DNA from: CADCTM01 sp049671305 | Lineage (GTDB): Bacteria > Cyanobacteriota > Cyanobacteriia > Cyanobacteriales > Coleofasciculaceae | Assembly: GCA_049671305.1 (NCBI GenBank) | Contig: JBATUR010000001.1 | Coordinates: forward strand, 1 to 18,896 | Direction of reading: 5' to 3' | DNA length: 18,896 nt | Part shown: piece after piece, positions 6,165-13,357 of the stretch | Position numbering within the stretch: the stretch's first letter is position 1 | Layout: the number at the start of each line of letters is the position of its first letter | Made by a program: the position numbers and the translations under genes | Notes under the pieces: generated by a model | What the model saw: the letters and a program-made list of their open reading frames with translations, nothing else | Told to the model about the DNA's origin: nothing | Databases searched by the model: none

Positions 6165-6389
6165 CGCTGTATACATAGCTTATATTTATAAATTACCTCA
6201 CAACTCTTGAGTTCTAGCATTACAAGAGAAATCTCTTGTCCAAATAAAACAGGAGCAAAGTGAACAAAAGTATTAAATTAAATTTGAATAGGTAAAATAT
6301 CAAATCCTCATTGCATAATTTCTCTACTAACTAGAGATATAAAAAGTAGAGCAAACAAATTGCTTTCCTGATTACTGGACAACTGGCTT
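6165..6389 (+). promoter_or_regulatory. Upstream region of the TPR-CHAT gene with inverted repeats
   Basis: AT-rich. ACAAGAGA (6222-6229) and TCTCTTGT (6232-6239) form a near-perfect 18-base palindrome, and another CTCTTG half-site lies at 6204-6209, giving three half-sites in 36 bases. A looser repeat CTCTAC (6322-6327) / GTAGAG (6346-6351) surrounds a TATAAA-like box near 6338. These could be operator sites for the CHAT gene; no known regulator is recognised. Confidence 0.35.
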
Positions 6390-9300
6390 ATGTATTTGCG
6401 TTTTAAAATTCTCAGCCTTGCTACTTTGCTGCTTGCAGTAACATTACCACCAAACTTAAATTTCTCACCTTTAGTTGTGCAGGCACAGACGACACAAGAT
6501 AGAAAAACTACAGCCGATATCCTACTTAAAGAAGGTATATCACTCTATAACAGAATTAACTTGGGAGGCGCATTAGGGAAATTTGAGTCAGCCTTATTAA
6601 TCTATCAAGAAATAGGTGATCAGGCAGGTATTGGGACAACCTTTCACCAAATAGGATTAGTTTATGATAGCAAGAAAGAGTATCAAAAAGCGTCAGATTA
6701 CTATCAACGAGCTTTGGAATTTCAAAGGACAGTAGATGACGCAGGCGCTAAAATAACCCTCTATAGAATTGGGAAAATTTACGACAAAATAGGAGACTAT
6801 CAGCAAGCATTGGATTATTATCAGCAAGCATTGGCAGTTCGACAGGAAATAGATGACACAAAAAATAGCAAAGCTTGTAATAATCGCGCTTGGACAGGAA
6901 TAACTTTTAACGGAATTGGCAGAGTTTACCAAAGATTGTCAAACTATCAGCAGTCCCTTGATTACTATCAGCAAGCTGTGGCAATTCAACAGGAGTTAAG
7001 TAATTGCGCTGCTCAAGACATACCCAGTTCTTATGATAGAGGAGCAACACTCTTTTATAATACAGGATTAGTTGCCCAGGAGCTAGGAAAATTTCAGCAG
7101 GCACTCGATTCCTACCAGCAAGCTTTGGCCATTTATCAAGAACTTAATGAGGGCGATCAGCAATGGGAAATGCTCAACAAAATTGGGGTGATTTACCGCA
7201 AAATGGGAGAGTATCAACAGGCGCTAGCTTATTTCCAAAAAGCACAAAAAATGAATGTCTTCCTTGGTAGTAATTTTGGTCAAGGTGGAGCGTTTAATAA
7301 TATAGGATTAGTTCACTACGATTTAGGAGAATATCAACAGGCGCTTGATTTTTATCAAAAAGCTCTAGCTTTTGCCCAGAAAATTAGTGATAGGGCGGGT
7401 GAAGGGGTTACTCTTAACAATATTGGAACAGTTTACGACAAGTTAGGAAAATCTCAGCAAGCGCTCGATTCTTATCAACAAGCTTTGGCAATTTTTCAGG
7501 AAGTTGGCGACAAGAAAAGTGCCGGAATAACACTCAACAATATAGGCTTAGTTTACAACAAGCTAGGAGAATATGATCAAGCGTTTAATTACTATCAGCA
7601 AGTCTTGGCAATTAGGCAAGAAATTGGCGGAAAGGTAGGTGAAGAAAAGCAGGTTTCATCTATTACCTTAAACCTTGAACCTCTAATTCTGCAAAAGTTA
7701 CCCAAAGTAGCTCAAGAAAGTGAGGAGCTAAAGCTTTATCAAAAAGGGATTCAACTTTCTAAACAAGGTCAATATCAAGAAGCTCTAAAGAGATTTCAGC
7801 AAGCATTAATTATCGCTAGAGAAATTGGTGATCAGGCAAGGGAATGGAAGAATCTTAACCAAATTGGTCTAGTTTATAATAGCTTGGGAGAATATAAATT
7901 AGCCTTGGATTTTTTTAACCAGGCTTTAATAATTCCCAAAAATGTGTTTGAGAATACGGGAGCAATTAACTACAATATTGGGCTAGTTTACAGTAGCTTA
8001 GGAGACTATAGCAAAGCTTTAGAATTTTATCAACAAGCTTCAGCACTCGCTAAAAAACTTAGCAATAAAGCGGGGGAAGTGAGAATTATCAACACAATTG
8101 GCAATGTTCACGCTAAGTTAGGAAAGTACGATTTAGCGTTGAATTCTTATCAGCAAGCCTTGACACTCCTCAAAACCATTGATTTTGAAAAAAAATTGCT
8201 GGAAGGAGCAACACTTAACAATATTGGACAAGTTTACCGCGAACAAGGAAAGTCGGAATTAGCTCTAGATTACTATCAGCAAGCTTTAAGGATTCAAAAA
8301 CAATTTGGCTCTCAGGCAGGAGAAGGCATAATTCTTGATAATATAGGAGAAGCTTACTATAATTTGGGACAGTATAAAACAGCCTTAGAATATTACCAGC
8401 AAGCTTTAGTAATCAGTCAAGAGATAGGAGAGAAGGCAAGAGAAGCAGAAAATCTTAGTAATATTGGTTACTTATTAGAGAAACAAAATCAACCCGAATT
8501 AGCAATAGTTTTCTTCAAGCAATCAGTCAACGTTAGAGAAGAAATTCGCAATAATATTAAACAACTTACCCAAGCACAACAACAATTCTACACCAAAACC
8601 ATTGCTGAAGATTATCGCCATCTAGCGGATATTCTCCTCAAACAAGACCGCCTTTTGGAAGCTCAACGAGTGCTAGACTTACTTAAAGTCCAAGAACTTG
8701 ACGACTACCTCCGCAATGTGCGAGGTACGAGAGGAACAGCCCAAGGTGTACCAAATCTTGCTTCAGAACAACAAATTGAAGACGGCTACCAAGCAATACT
8801 TGATCAAGCCATTACCCTTGGTAAAGAACTTACTCAATTGAGGCAAAAAAGCAACCGTACTTCTGAAGATGAACAGCGTATTGCTCAACTAGTAAAAGCT
8901 CAAGAAACAATTAGAGTAGACTTTAACAACTTTATCAAAAGTCCAGAAGTAATAGCACTAATAACCCAGCGTAGTCCTGAAACCCTTTCTCAGGATTTGC
9001 TACTACGAATGGGAGACTTTAACGCCTTACAAGACAACCTGAAAAATCTACAACAAAAGGCAGTACTTTTTTATCCATTAATTCTAGATGACCGAATTGA
9101 ACTCATCCTCACTACCCCAGATTCTCCCCCAATTCGGCGCACTGTTCAAGTTACCAAAAAGCAACTTAATGAAACAATTGTTGCCTTTCGTCGCGCCTTG
9201 CAAAGTCCTGTCCTTGATGCCAAAATTCCAGCCCAACAACTCTACAATTGGCTGATTAAACCGATAGAAGCCGAACTCAAAGCTGCAGATGCTCAAACGA

Positions 9301-10169
9301 TTATCTACGCACCCGACTCTCAACTGCGTTACATTCCCCTAGCCGCTTTGTACGATGGAGAACAATGGTTAGTGCAGCGCTACCGGATTAATAATATTAC
9401 CGCTGCTTCTCTCACCGATCTGAATACTAAATCCTTAGAAAAAAGTGACGCCGGCACATCTCTACGAATCTTAGCAGGTGCCTTTGCCAGTGGAAGCTAT
9501 AGCGTTAAAGTTCGAGGGGAATCTTTTAATTTTGATGGGTTGCCTTTTGCAGGAGTTGAGGTAAAGAATTTAGCCAAAACTATTCCCAATACCACCCAAT
9601 TTTTTGATCAAGCCTTCACTCCCCAAGCCACAATTCCCAAAATGGATGACTACAACATCGTGCATTTAGCCACCCATGCTGCATTTGTCGTCGGCACACC
9701 GGAAGATTCATTTATTCTGTTTGGTAATGGAGAACGTGTCACGCTCCGAGATATTCAAAAATGGAGCCTCAAAAATGTTGATTTGGTGGTACTTTCTGCC
9801 TGTGAAACTGGATTAGGCGGAAAATTAGGGAATGGTGAAGAAATTCTCGGCTTAGGCTACCAAATGCAACAAGCAGGCGCAAGAGCAGCGATCGCTTCTT
9901 TGTGGACAGTAGATGACGGCGGCACCCAGGCTTTAATGGATGGCTTCTATGCTTTTCTTAAACCTGTTGGGCAAACCCAACCCACAAAAGCTGAAGCCCT
10001 GCGTCAAGCTCAAATCGCCTTAATTACCAACAACTATACAGCACTAGGTAAACAGCGAGGGCTGGAAGTACAACAACGAATTCAAGGTACTTTACCAGCA
10101 AAAGTGACCCGAAGCCTTCGTCATCCTTTCTACTGGGCACCATTTATTTTAATTGGCAACGGGTTGTAA
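6390..10169 (+). CDS. Exported TPR-CHAT (caspase-like) protein
   Basis: 1259 residues. A signal peptide (hydrophobic 6-20, likely cleavage after VVQAQ/AQA near 33) predicts export to the periplasm or cell surface. Sixteen TPR-like helical pairs follow in two blocks: nine from about 41 to 415 and seven from about 448 to 710, split by a non-TPR linker (about 416-447). A Gln/Lys-rich coiled-coil-like region (about 715-930) leads to the C-terminal CHAT domain (about 935-1258). The CHAT dyad is intact: His1096 in HLATHA and Cys1138 in LSACETG, and the protein ends with the family's HPFYWAPFILIGNGL. CHAT domains are clan CD cysteine peptidases related to caspases and separase; TPRs usually bind the partner or substrate. 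Cyanobacteria carry many such proteins, mostly unstudied. The start has no ribosome-binding site, but the signal peptide supports it. It is flanked by an unrelated terminated gene and a PAP2 phosphatase, so no partner is evident. Confidence 0.92.
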   Translation: MYLRFKILSLATLLLAVTLPPNLNFSPLVVQAQTTQDRKTTADILLKEGISLYNRINLGGALGKFESALLIYQEIGDQAGIGTTFHQIGLVYDSKKEYQKASDYYQRALEFQRTVDDAGAKITLYRIGKIYDKIGDYQQALDYYQQALAVRQEIDDTKNSKACNNRAWTGITFNGIGRVYQRLSNYQQSLDYYQQAVAIQQELSNCAAQDIPSSYDRGATLFYNTGLVAQELGKFQQALDSYQQALAIYQELNEGDQQWEMLNKIGVIYRKMGEYQQALAYFQKAQKMNVFLGSNFGQGGAFNNIGLVHYDLGEYQQALDFYQKALAFAQKISDRAGEGVTLNNIGTVYDKLGKSQQALDSYQQALAIFQEVGDKKSAGITLNNIGLVYNKLGEYDQAFNYYQQVLAIRQEIGGKVGEEKQVSSITLNLEPLILQKLPKVAQESEELKLYQKGIQLSKQGQYQEALKRFQQALIIAREIGDQAREWKNLNQIGLVYNSLGEYKLALDFFNQALIIPKNVFENTGAINYNIGLVYSSLGDYSKALEFYQQASALAKKLSNKAGEVRIINTIGNVHAKLGKYDLALNSYQQALTLLKTIDFEKKLLEGATLNNIGQVYREQGKSELALDYYQQALRIQKQFGSQAGEGIILDNIGEAYYNLGQYKTALEYYQQALVISQEIGEKAREAENLSNIGYLLEKQNQPELAIVFFKQSVNVREEIRNNIKQLTQAQQQFYTKTIAEDYRHLADILLKQDRLLEAQRVLDLLKVQELDDYLRNVRGTRGTAQGVPNLASEQQIEDGYQAILDQAITLGKELTQLRQKSNRTSEDEQRIAQLVKAQETIRVDFNNFIKSPEVIALITQRSPETLSQDLLLRMGDFNALQDNLKNLQQKAVLFYPLILDDRIELILTTPDSPPIRRTVQVTKKQLNETIVAFRRALQSPVLDAKIPAQQLYNWLIKPIEAELKAADAQTIIYAPDSQLRYIPLAALYDGEQWLVQRYRINNITAASLTDLNTKSLEKSDAGTSLRILAGAFASGSYSVKVRGESFNFDGLPFAGVEVKNLAKTIPNTTQFFDQAFTPQATIPKMDDYNIVHLATHAAFVVGTPEDSFILFGNGERVTLRDIQKWSLKNVDLVVLSACETGLGGKLGNGEEILGLGYQMQQAGARAAIASLWTVDDGGTQALMDGFYAFLKPVGQTQPTKAEALRQAQIALITNNYTALGKQRGLEVQQRIQGTLPAKVTRSLRHPFYWAPFILIGNGL

Positions 10170-10205
10170 GGTAATTGAGATGAGAACTGCTCTAACTTCA
10201 GAAAA

Positions 10206-10248
10206 AACTTTCGTAGAATAGATAAACACTCATTTGGTAGCGAAAGTT
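10206..10248 (+). promoter_or_regulatory. Inverted repeat ending at the PAP2 start codon
   Basis: AACTTTCG (10206-10213) and CGAAAGTT (10241-10248) are perfect inverted repeats 27 bases apart, the right arm ending one base before the ATG at 10250. A -10-like TAGAAT (10214-10219) lies between. If the transcript begins upstream, the hairpin would hide the initiation region; otherwise it may be an operator. Confidence 0.35.
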
Positions 10249-10249
10249 A

Positions 10250-10951
10250 ATGGCTCACTTGGGGGACTTACTCCAGTCATTTCTAAAATTTCTAACACAA
10301 CGTCTGGCTGATCATTGGCGCTCTTTGTTAGTTTTATTAATAGGAGTATTTTTACCACTGCAACTGTTTGGAGAACTTGCGGAGGATGTTTGGCAACATC
10401 AAGGCGGTTTCCCTTGGGATGTAAGGATTTTGAGGGCAATTCAGGGAACATTTAGCCCACAACTAGACGTTATTGCCACCACGTTAACCAAGTTTGGCGT
10501 GTTTTGGGGCGTCTTTCCGGTGGCAACAGCGATTTGCTTAATTTTTTTAATACAACGAAAATGGCGTCCGCTTGCTTACCTAATTCCTACCCTCCTCGGC
10601 AGCATTGTCATCAACCGCACTGCCAAAGTCCTCTTACATCGAGTCCGCCCTCACCTCTGGCAGTCACCAGCACCAGAATTTGACTATGGTTTTCCTAGCG
10701 GTCATGCCATGTCCAGTATGACACTAGTTGCCGCCTTGGTTATCCTAGCTTGGGGGACGCGCTGGTTTTGGAGTGTAGTAATTGTCGGTACGATATTTGT
10801 AATTGCGATCGCTTGGACACGGCTTTATCTGGGAGTCCACTATCCCAGTGACATCTTAGCAGGCTGGCTGGCATCAATTGCCTGGGCAGTAGGAGTAAGC
10901 TTGCTAATTCAACCTCACAAAGTCCCAGCTCAAATTGCACCAAAAAATTGA
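10250..10951 (+). CDS. PAP2-family membrane phosphatase
   Basis: A 233-residue integral membrane protein of the type 2 phosphatidic acid phosphatase superfamily, which removes phosphate from lipid phosphates such as phosphatidate or undecaprenyl pyrophosphate. All three signature motifs are present: KX6RP at residues 126-134 (KVLLHRVRP), PSGH at 149-152, and R-X5-H-X3-D at Arg191, His197 and Asp201 (RLYLGVHYPSD). The catalytic His pair is therefore intact. About six membrane spans are visible (roughly 24-42, 82-102, 108-124, 155-168, 173-190 and 202-220). The preferred substrate is not evident. It starts 80 bases after the CHAT gene. The last 22 bases overlap a converging gene. The ribosome-binding site is poor, within an inverted repeat. 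Confidence 0.9.
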   Translation: MAHLGDLLQSFLKFLTQRLADHWRSLLVLLIGVFLPLQLFGELAEDVWQHQGGFPWDVRILRAIQGTFSPQLDVIATTLTKFGVFWGVFPVATAICLIFLIQRKWRPLAYLIPTLLGSIVINRTAKVLLHRVRPHLWQSPAPEFDYGFPSGHAMSSMTLVAALVILAWGTRWFWSVVIVGTIFVIAIAWTRLYLGVHYPSDILAGWLASIAWAVGVSLLIQPHKVPAQIAPKN

Positions 10952-11730
10952 CTCACCAACCCTCTGCCCACTAACCAACCCAAACCTAAACCAGACAAAG
11001 ACGTTAAAGCCATAATGGCTAAAGATGGTAACTTACCGAAAGAAACAAGTAATTGATTACCCGCCTCAGAAACCGCCCCAGAAATCGAACCCGCCACAAC
11101 TCCCGTCAAAGTCCAAGCCCAAATTACCACATCAAGCCTAATCCCCAACACAGCACCCAAAATTAGCCCTGCCGTTGCCCAAGCAATGCTACCAAGCACA
11201 ACACCCCCTAGCGCCTCAAAAACAAACCAAGCCCAAGTCCAAGCCCAAGCCCAAGCCACTACCACCGCCACTACCCCAAAACGACCCTCGGTCATCGCCA
11301 TCGCCACACGCCCCGCCACTGCCCCATAGACAAACCAATTTACCGCCCCAGTCACCGCAAAAACGACAAGCACAGGCACAGAACCAAATCGTGTTTGGGC
11401 AAAATCAAAAGCGATGCGCCTAGCTACTGCCCAAAACCCGAACCAAGCGACAATTCCCGCAAATGCCCCAGCGAAAACCCCTAACTTGGATTCTGCCAAA
11501 ATCACCAGGAAAATCCAAGCAAAAATCCAAGCTAATGGTATAAATCCTGACACAACTTCCAGCCAAGCCAGCGGTATAATTTTAATCAAAACTCTGGCAA
11601 ATGCTCCAGTTAAAACAAAAGCTACGGCAAAAGATACAGCCCAGCGTGGAGAATAGATTAGAAGGCAGCCGATCAATGCATATCCTAAAAAACTACTAAT
11701 TAATTGCCCTTCAGGAATTTTGCTTGTCAT
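10930..11730 (-). CDS. Trp- and Ala-rich polytopic membrane protein, unknown
   Basis: 266 residues, almost wholly hydrophobic, with perhaps eight membrane spans separated by short loops. Composition is unusual: Ala, Val, Gly and Trp dominate, with an alternating Ala-Trp run near residues 158-168. Short Arg-Phe-Gly loops recur (ARVLIK, ARRIAFDFAQTRFG, GRVAMAMTEGRFG), suggesting an internal duplication. I recognise no family or substrate. Codons on this strand show a clear coding look (few rare breaks over 266 codons), and the opposite-strand frames (11175-11656) are low-complexity Pro/Lys/Gln shadows. Its 3' end overlaps the PAP2 gene by 22 bases, tail to tail. A TTAAGG/CCTTAA inverted repeat (11734-11748) lies just before the ATG and includes one Pho-box-like unit, CTTAACTA (11744-11751). 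Confidence 0.75.
   Translation of the reverse strand: MTSKIPEGQLISSFLGYALIGCLLIYSPRWAVSFAVAFVLTGAFARVLIKIIPLAWLEVVSGFIPLAWIFAWIFLVILAESKLGVFAGAFAGIVAWFGFWAVARRIAFDFAQTRFGSVPVLVVFAVTGAVNWFVYGAVAGRVAMAMTEGRFGVVAVVVAWAWAWTWAWFVFEALGGVVLGSIAWATAGLILGAVLGIRLDVVIWAWTLTGVVAGSISGAVSEAGNQLLVSFGKLPSLAIMALTSLSGLGLGWLVGRGLVSQFFGAI
11227..11256 (-). repeat. Five tandem CCAAGC hexamers
   Basis: Five consecutive hexamers CCAAGC, the second being CCAAGT. Read on the minus strand they encode Ala-Trp pairs (GCTTGG) in the membrane protein, giving AWAWTWAW. A repeat of this kind can change length by slippage while keeping the frame, adding or losing two residues each time. Confidence 0.9.
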
Positions 11731-11882
11731 ATCTTAAGGCGACCTTAACTATTTGTACATCAAAAATAGTCTTACTCTAAAATGCTATTGAGCAGCTAGA
11801 AGCTATTAAAATTAAATATAAATTGTATTTAGCTTGAAGCAATAAAATTCCTACTTTGGAAGCGAGAAAATATCAAGACAAT

Positions 11883-12554
11883 TTAAGAACAATCTCGATT
11901 AGAAATTTCTCCATCAGGCATCGTAGTTTGACAAATTACCGTACTTTTTAAGTTGACACCACTTAAGTTTGCACCGCTTAAATCTGCGCCATTTAAATTA
12001 GCACTCCTTAAATTTGCACTTCTTAAATTAGCACCTGTGAGGTTGACATTTCTGAGGTTGGCATCGAAGAGATTTGCACCTGTGAGATCGGCATCTCTTA
12101 GGTAAGCTTCACACAAATCTGCGTGTTCTAAGAGAGTCGCGCTTAAATAAGCATGATACAGGTCTGTGTGTCTTAAAAGTGCACCACTCAAATTTGAGTG
12201 ATACAAGTCAGCACCACTAAGGATAGCGCCGCTCAGAATTGCTCCTTTGAGACTTGCTCCTTGAAGATTTGCTCTTGTGAGGATGGCTTCGCTAAGAATA
12301 GCTTCATTGAGGATGGCTCTTTTTAGTATGGCTTCACTCAAGACGGCTTTGCTAAGAATAGCTCTTTTTAATATTGCCTCACTCAAGTTGGCTTTGTGTA
12401 AAATTGCTCTGCTGAGTTTGGCATCAAAAAGGTTAGCGCCACTGATATCTATGCCGCTTAAATTGACATCACTCAAGTTATTTCCGGCTAATTTTGGGAA
12501 GTAGAAATACCTCTCTCCTGCTGCATAACGTTCCAAAAGTTCGTCAGCATTCAT
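11883..12554 (-). CDS. Pentapeptide-repeat protein
   Basis: 223 residues. A short N-terminal domain (1-25, starting MNADELLERYAAGERYF) precedes about 34 pentapeptide repeats of the A(D/N)LXX type (roughly 27-200), predicting a right-handed quadrilateral beta-helix. The end, ICQTTMPDGEISNRDC, is the common C-terminal cap of cyanobacterial proteins of this family. Roles are mostly unknown; a few relatives mimic DNA and protect gyrase, others sit in thylakoid lumen. There is no signal peptide here, so it is probably cytoplasmic. Residues about 48-95 form a sub-block with Ile at the central position (AIL in place of A-D/N-L), containing near-repeats such as SEAILKRAIL twice, which suggests recent internal duplication. 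The start has no strong ribosome-binding site but begins with the family N-terminus. Confidence 0.92.
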   Translation of the reverse strand: MNADELLERYAAGERYFYFPKLAGNNLSDVNLSGIDISGANLFDAKLSRAILHKANLSEAILKRAILSKAVLSEAILKRAILNEAILSEAILTRANLQGASLKGAILSGAILSGADLYHSNLSGALLRHTDLYHAYLSATLLEHADLCEAYLRDADLTGANLFDANLRNVNLTGANLRSANLRSANLNGADLSGANLSGVNLKSTVICQTTMPDGEISNRDCS

Positions 12555-13357
12555 ATATATCTATCTTTAGGAAGTTGGTGACGCTGTGTTTGCTGTTAAC
12601 GAACCTCAGCAGGCTTTTGAGATTAACCAAAAGGCTGTTTGTGCAACTACATGATGGTATTTGAACGAACAGCTTATAAGTTTAATACTTTCTCTGTAGC
12701 ATAAGCTTAAAGGGCGCTTGGGCTTTTGCCTGTTGTTTAGGAATTAGCGATCGCTAATCTTTTAATTCCTGATCAGTTTTCTCTATTATTGGCAGATTCA
12801 GACTCTCGTTTTGTGCTACCAACGACATCATCTCAGCTTTTGTCGGCTTCGGCAGTACTTCTATTGATGATCGATTTTGAGACTTGCTCCATTTTGGTAA
12901 GTGCTAATTTTCTTAAGTCTTAACTCGGATTTTCCTGAATCTCTTCAAGGAATCAACCAAGCCAGAATTAATACAGTTAATTGAAATAATTCTGTGCAAG
13001 CTAGCAAATAAAAGCTGAGAGGAGAGCGAATTGTTAGGTATAAGCAAAAAAAAATGTGTACAGTGAAGCTAGACTAAAAGATAAGCTAAAATACTCTCAC
13101 CTAAATGTTGTGATTTGGGGCAAGCCGAGAACAGATTGCCGATGCATCAGGCTTGGATGTGGAAGTAGAAAGGACGGCAGCACAACGGCAGCAGCCTTTA
13201 GATTAAGCCTTCTGCCCAAAAACAAAAATACGGATTAAAGTCTCCAAAGCAAACTTCTGGTTAAATTTTGTTACGATGATCTCGGATATTAAATCATGTT
13301 TAATCCTAAGCTCGTAAAAAGCTTTCATCTTCCCCCATCTGCCTTGGAGACACTGTA
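12555..13357. other. 800-base intergenic region without a convincing gene
   Basis: This lies between the divergent pentapeptide gene and ABC-F gene. It holds a 16-base perfect palindrome centred on a HIP1 site (ATTAGCGATCGCTAAT, 12743-12758), an A9 tract (13046-13054), a protein-like open segment at 13114-13206, and short open segments that also read like protein (plus strand about 12571-12650, minus strand about 12770-12890) but lack starts. A 60-codon frame at 13056-13238 starts at GTG with no ribosome-binding site. The pattern suggests decayed genes or an unannotated RNA rather than empty sequence. Confidence 0.5.
13114..13206 (+). pseudogene. Possible 3' remnant of a lost gene
   Basis: Thirty codons then TAA, beginning FGASREQIADASGLDVEVER. 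The EQIA-x(3)-GL-x-VE pattern resembles the C-terminal HTH-like motif of cyanobacterial Rpn/PD-(D/E)XK putative transposase proteins. There is no start codon, and a stop lies immediately upstream in the same frame, so if real it is a fragment. Family resemblance is tentative. Confidence 0.3.

Noticed and set aside
6390..10951. CHAT protein as part of a type III-E CRISPR or other multi-gene defence system
   Set aside because: No Cas-like, NTPase or effector neighbours; it is exported, flanked by a terminated small gene and a PAP2 phosphatase.
11175..11656. Two plus-strand frames rich in Pro, Lys and Gln
   Set aside because: Shadows of the Trp/Ala-rich membrane gene; low-complexity translations produced by its codon repeats.
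12277..12504. 75-codon plus-strand frame
   Set aside because: Antisense shadow of the pentapeptide repeats, with the same periodicity.
13056..13238. 60-codon frame starting GTG
   Set aside because: No ribosome-binding site and no recognisable family; an overlapping frame (13114-13206) reads more like protein, so the region is treated as a remnant.
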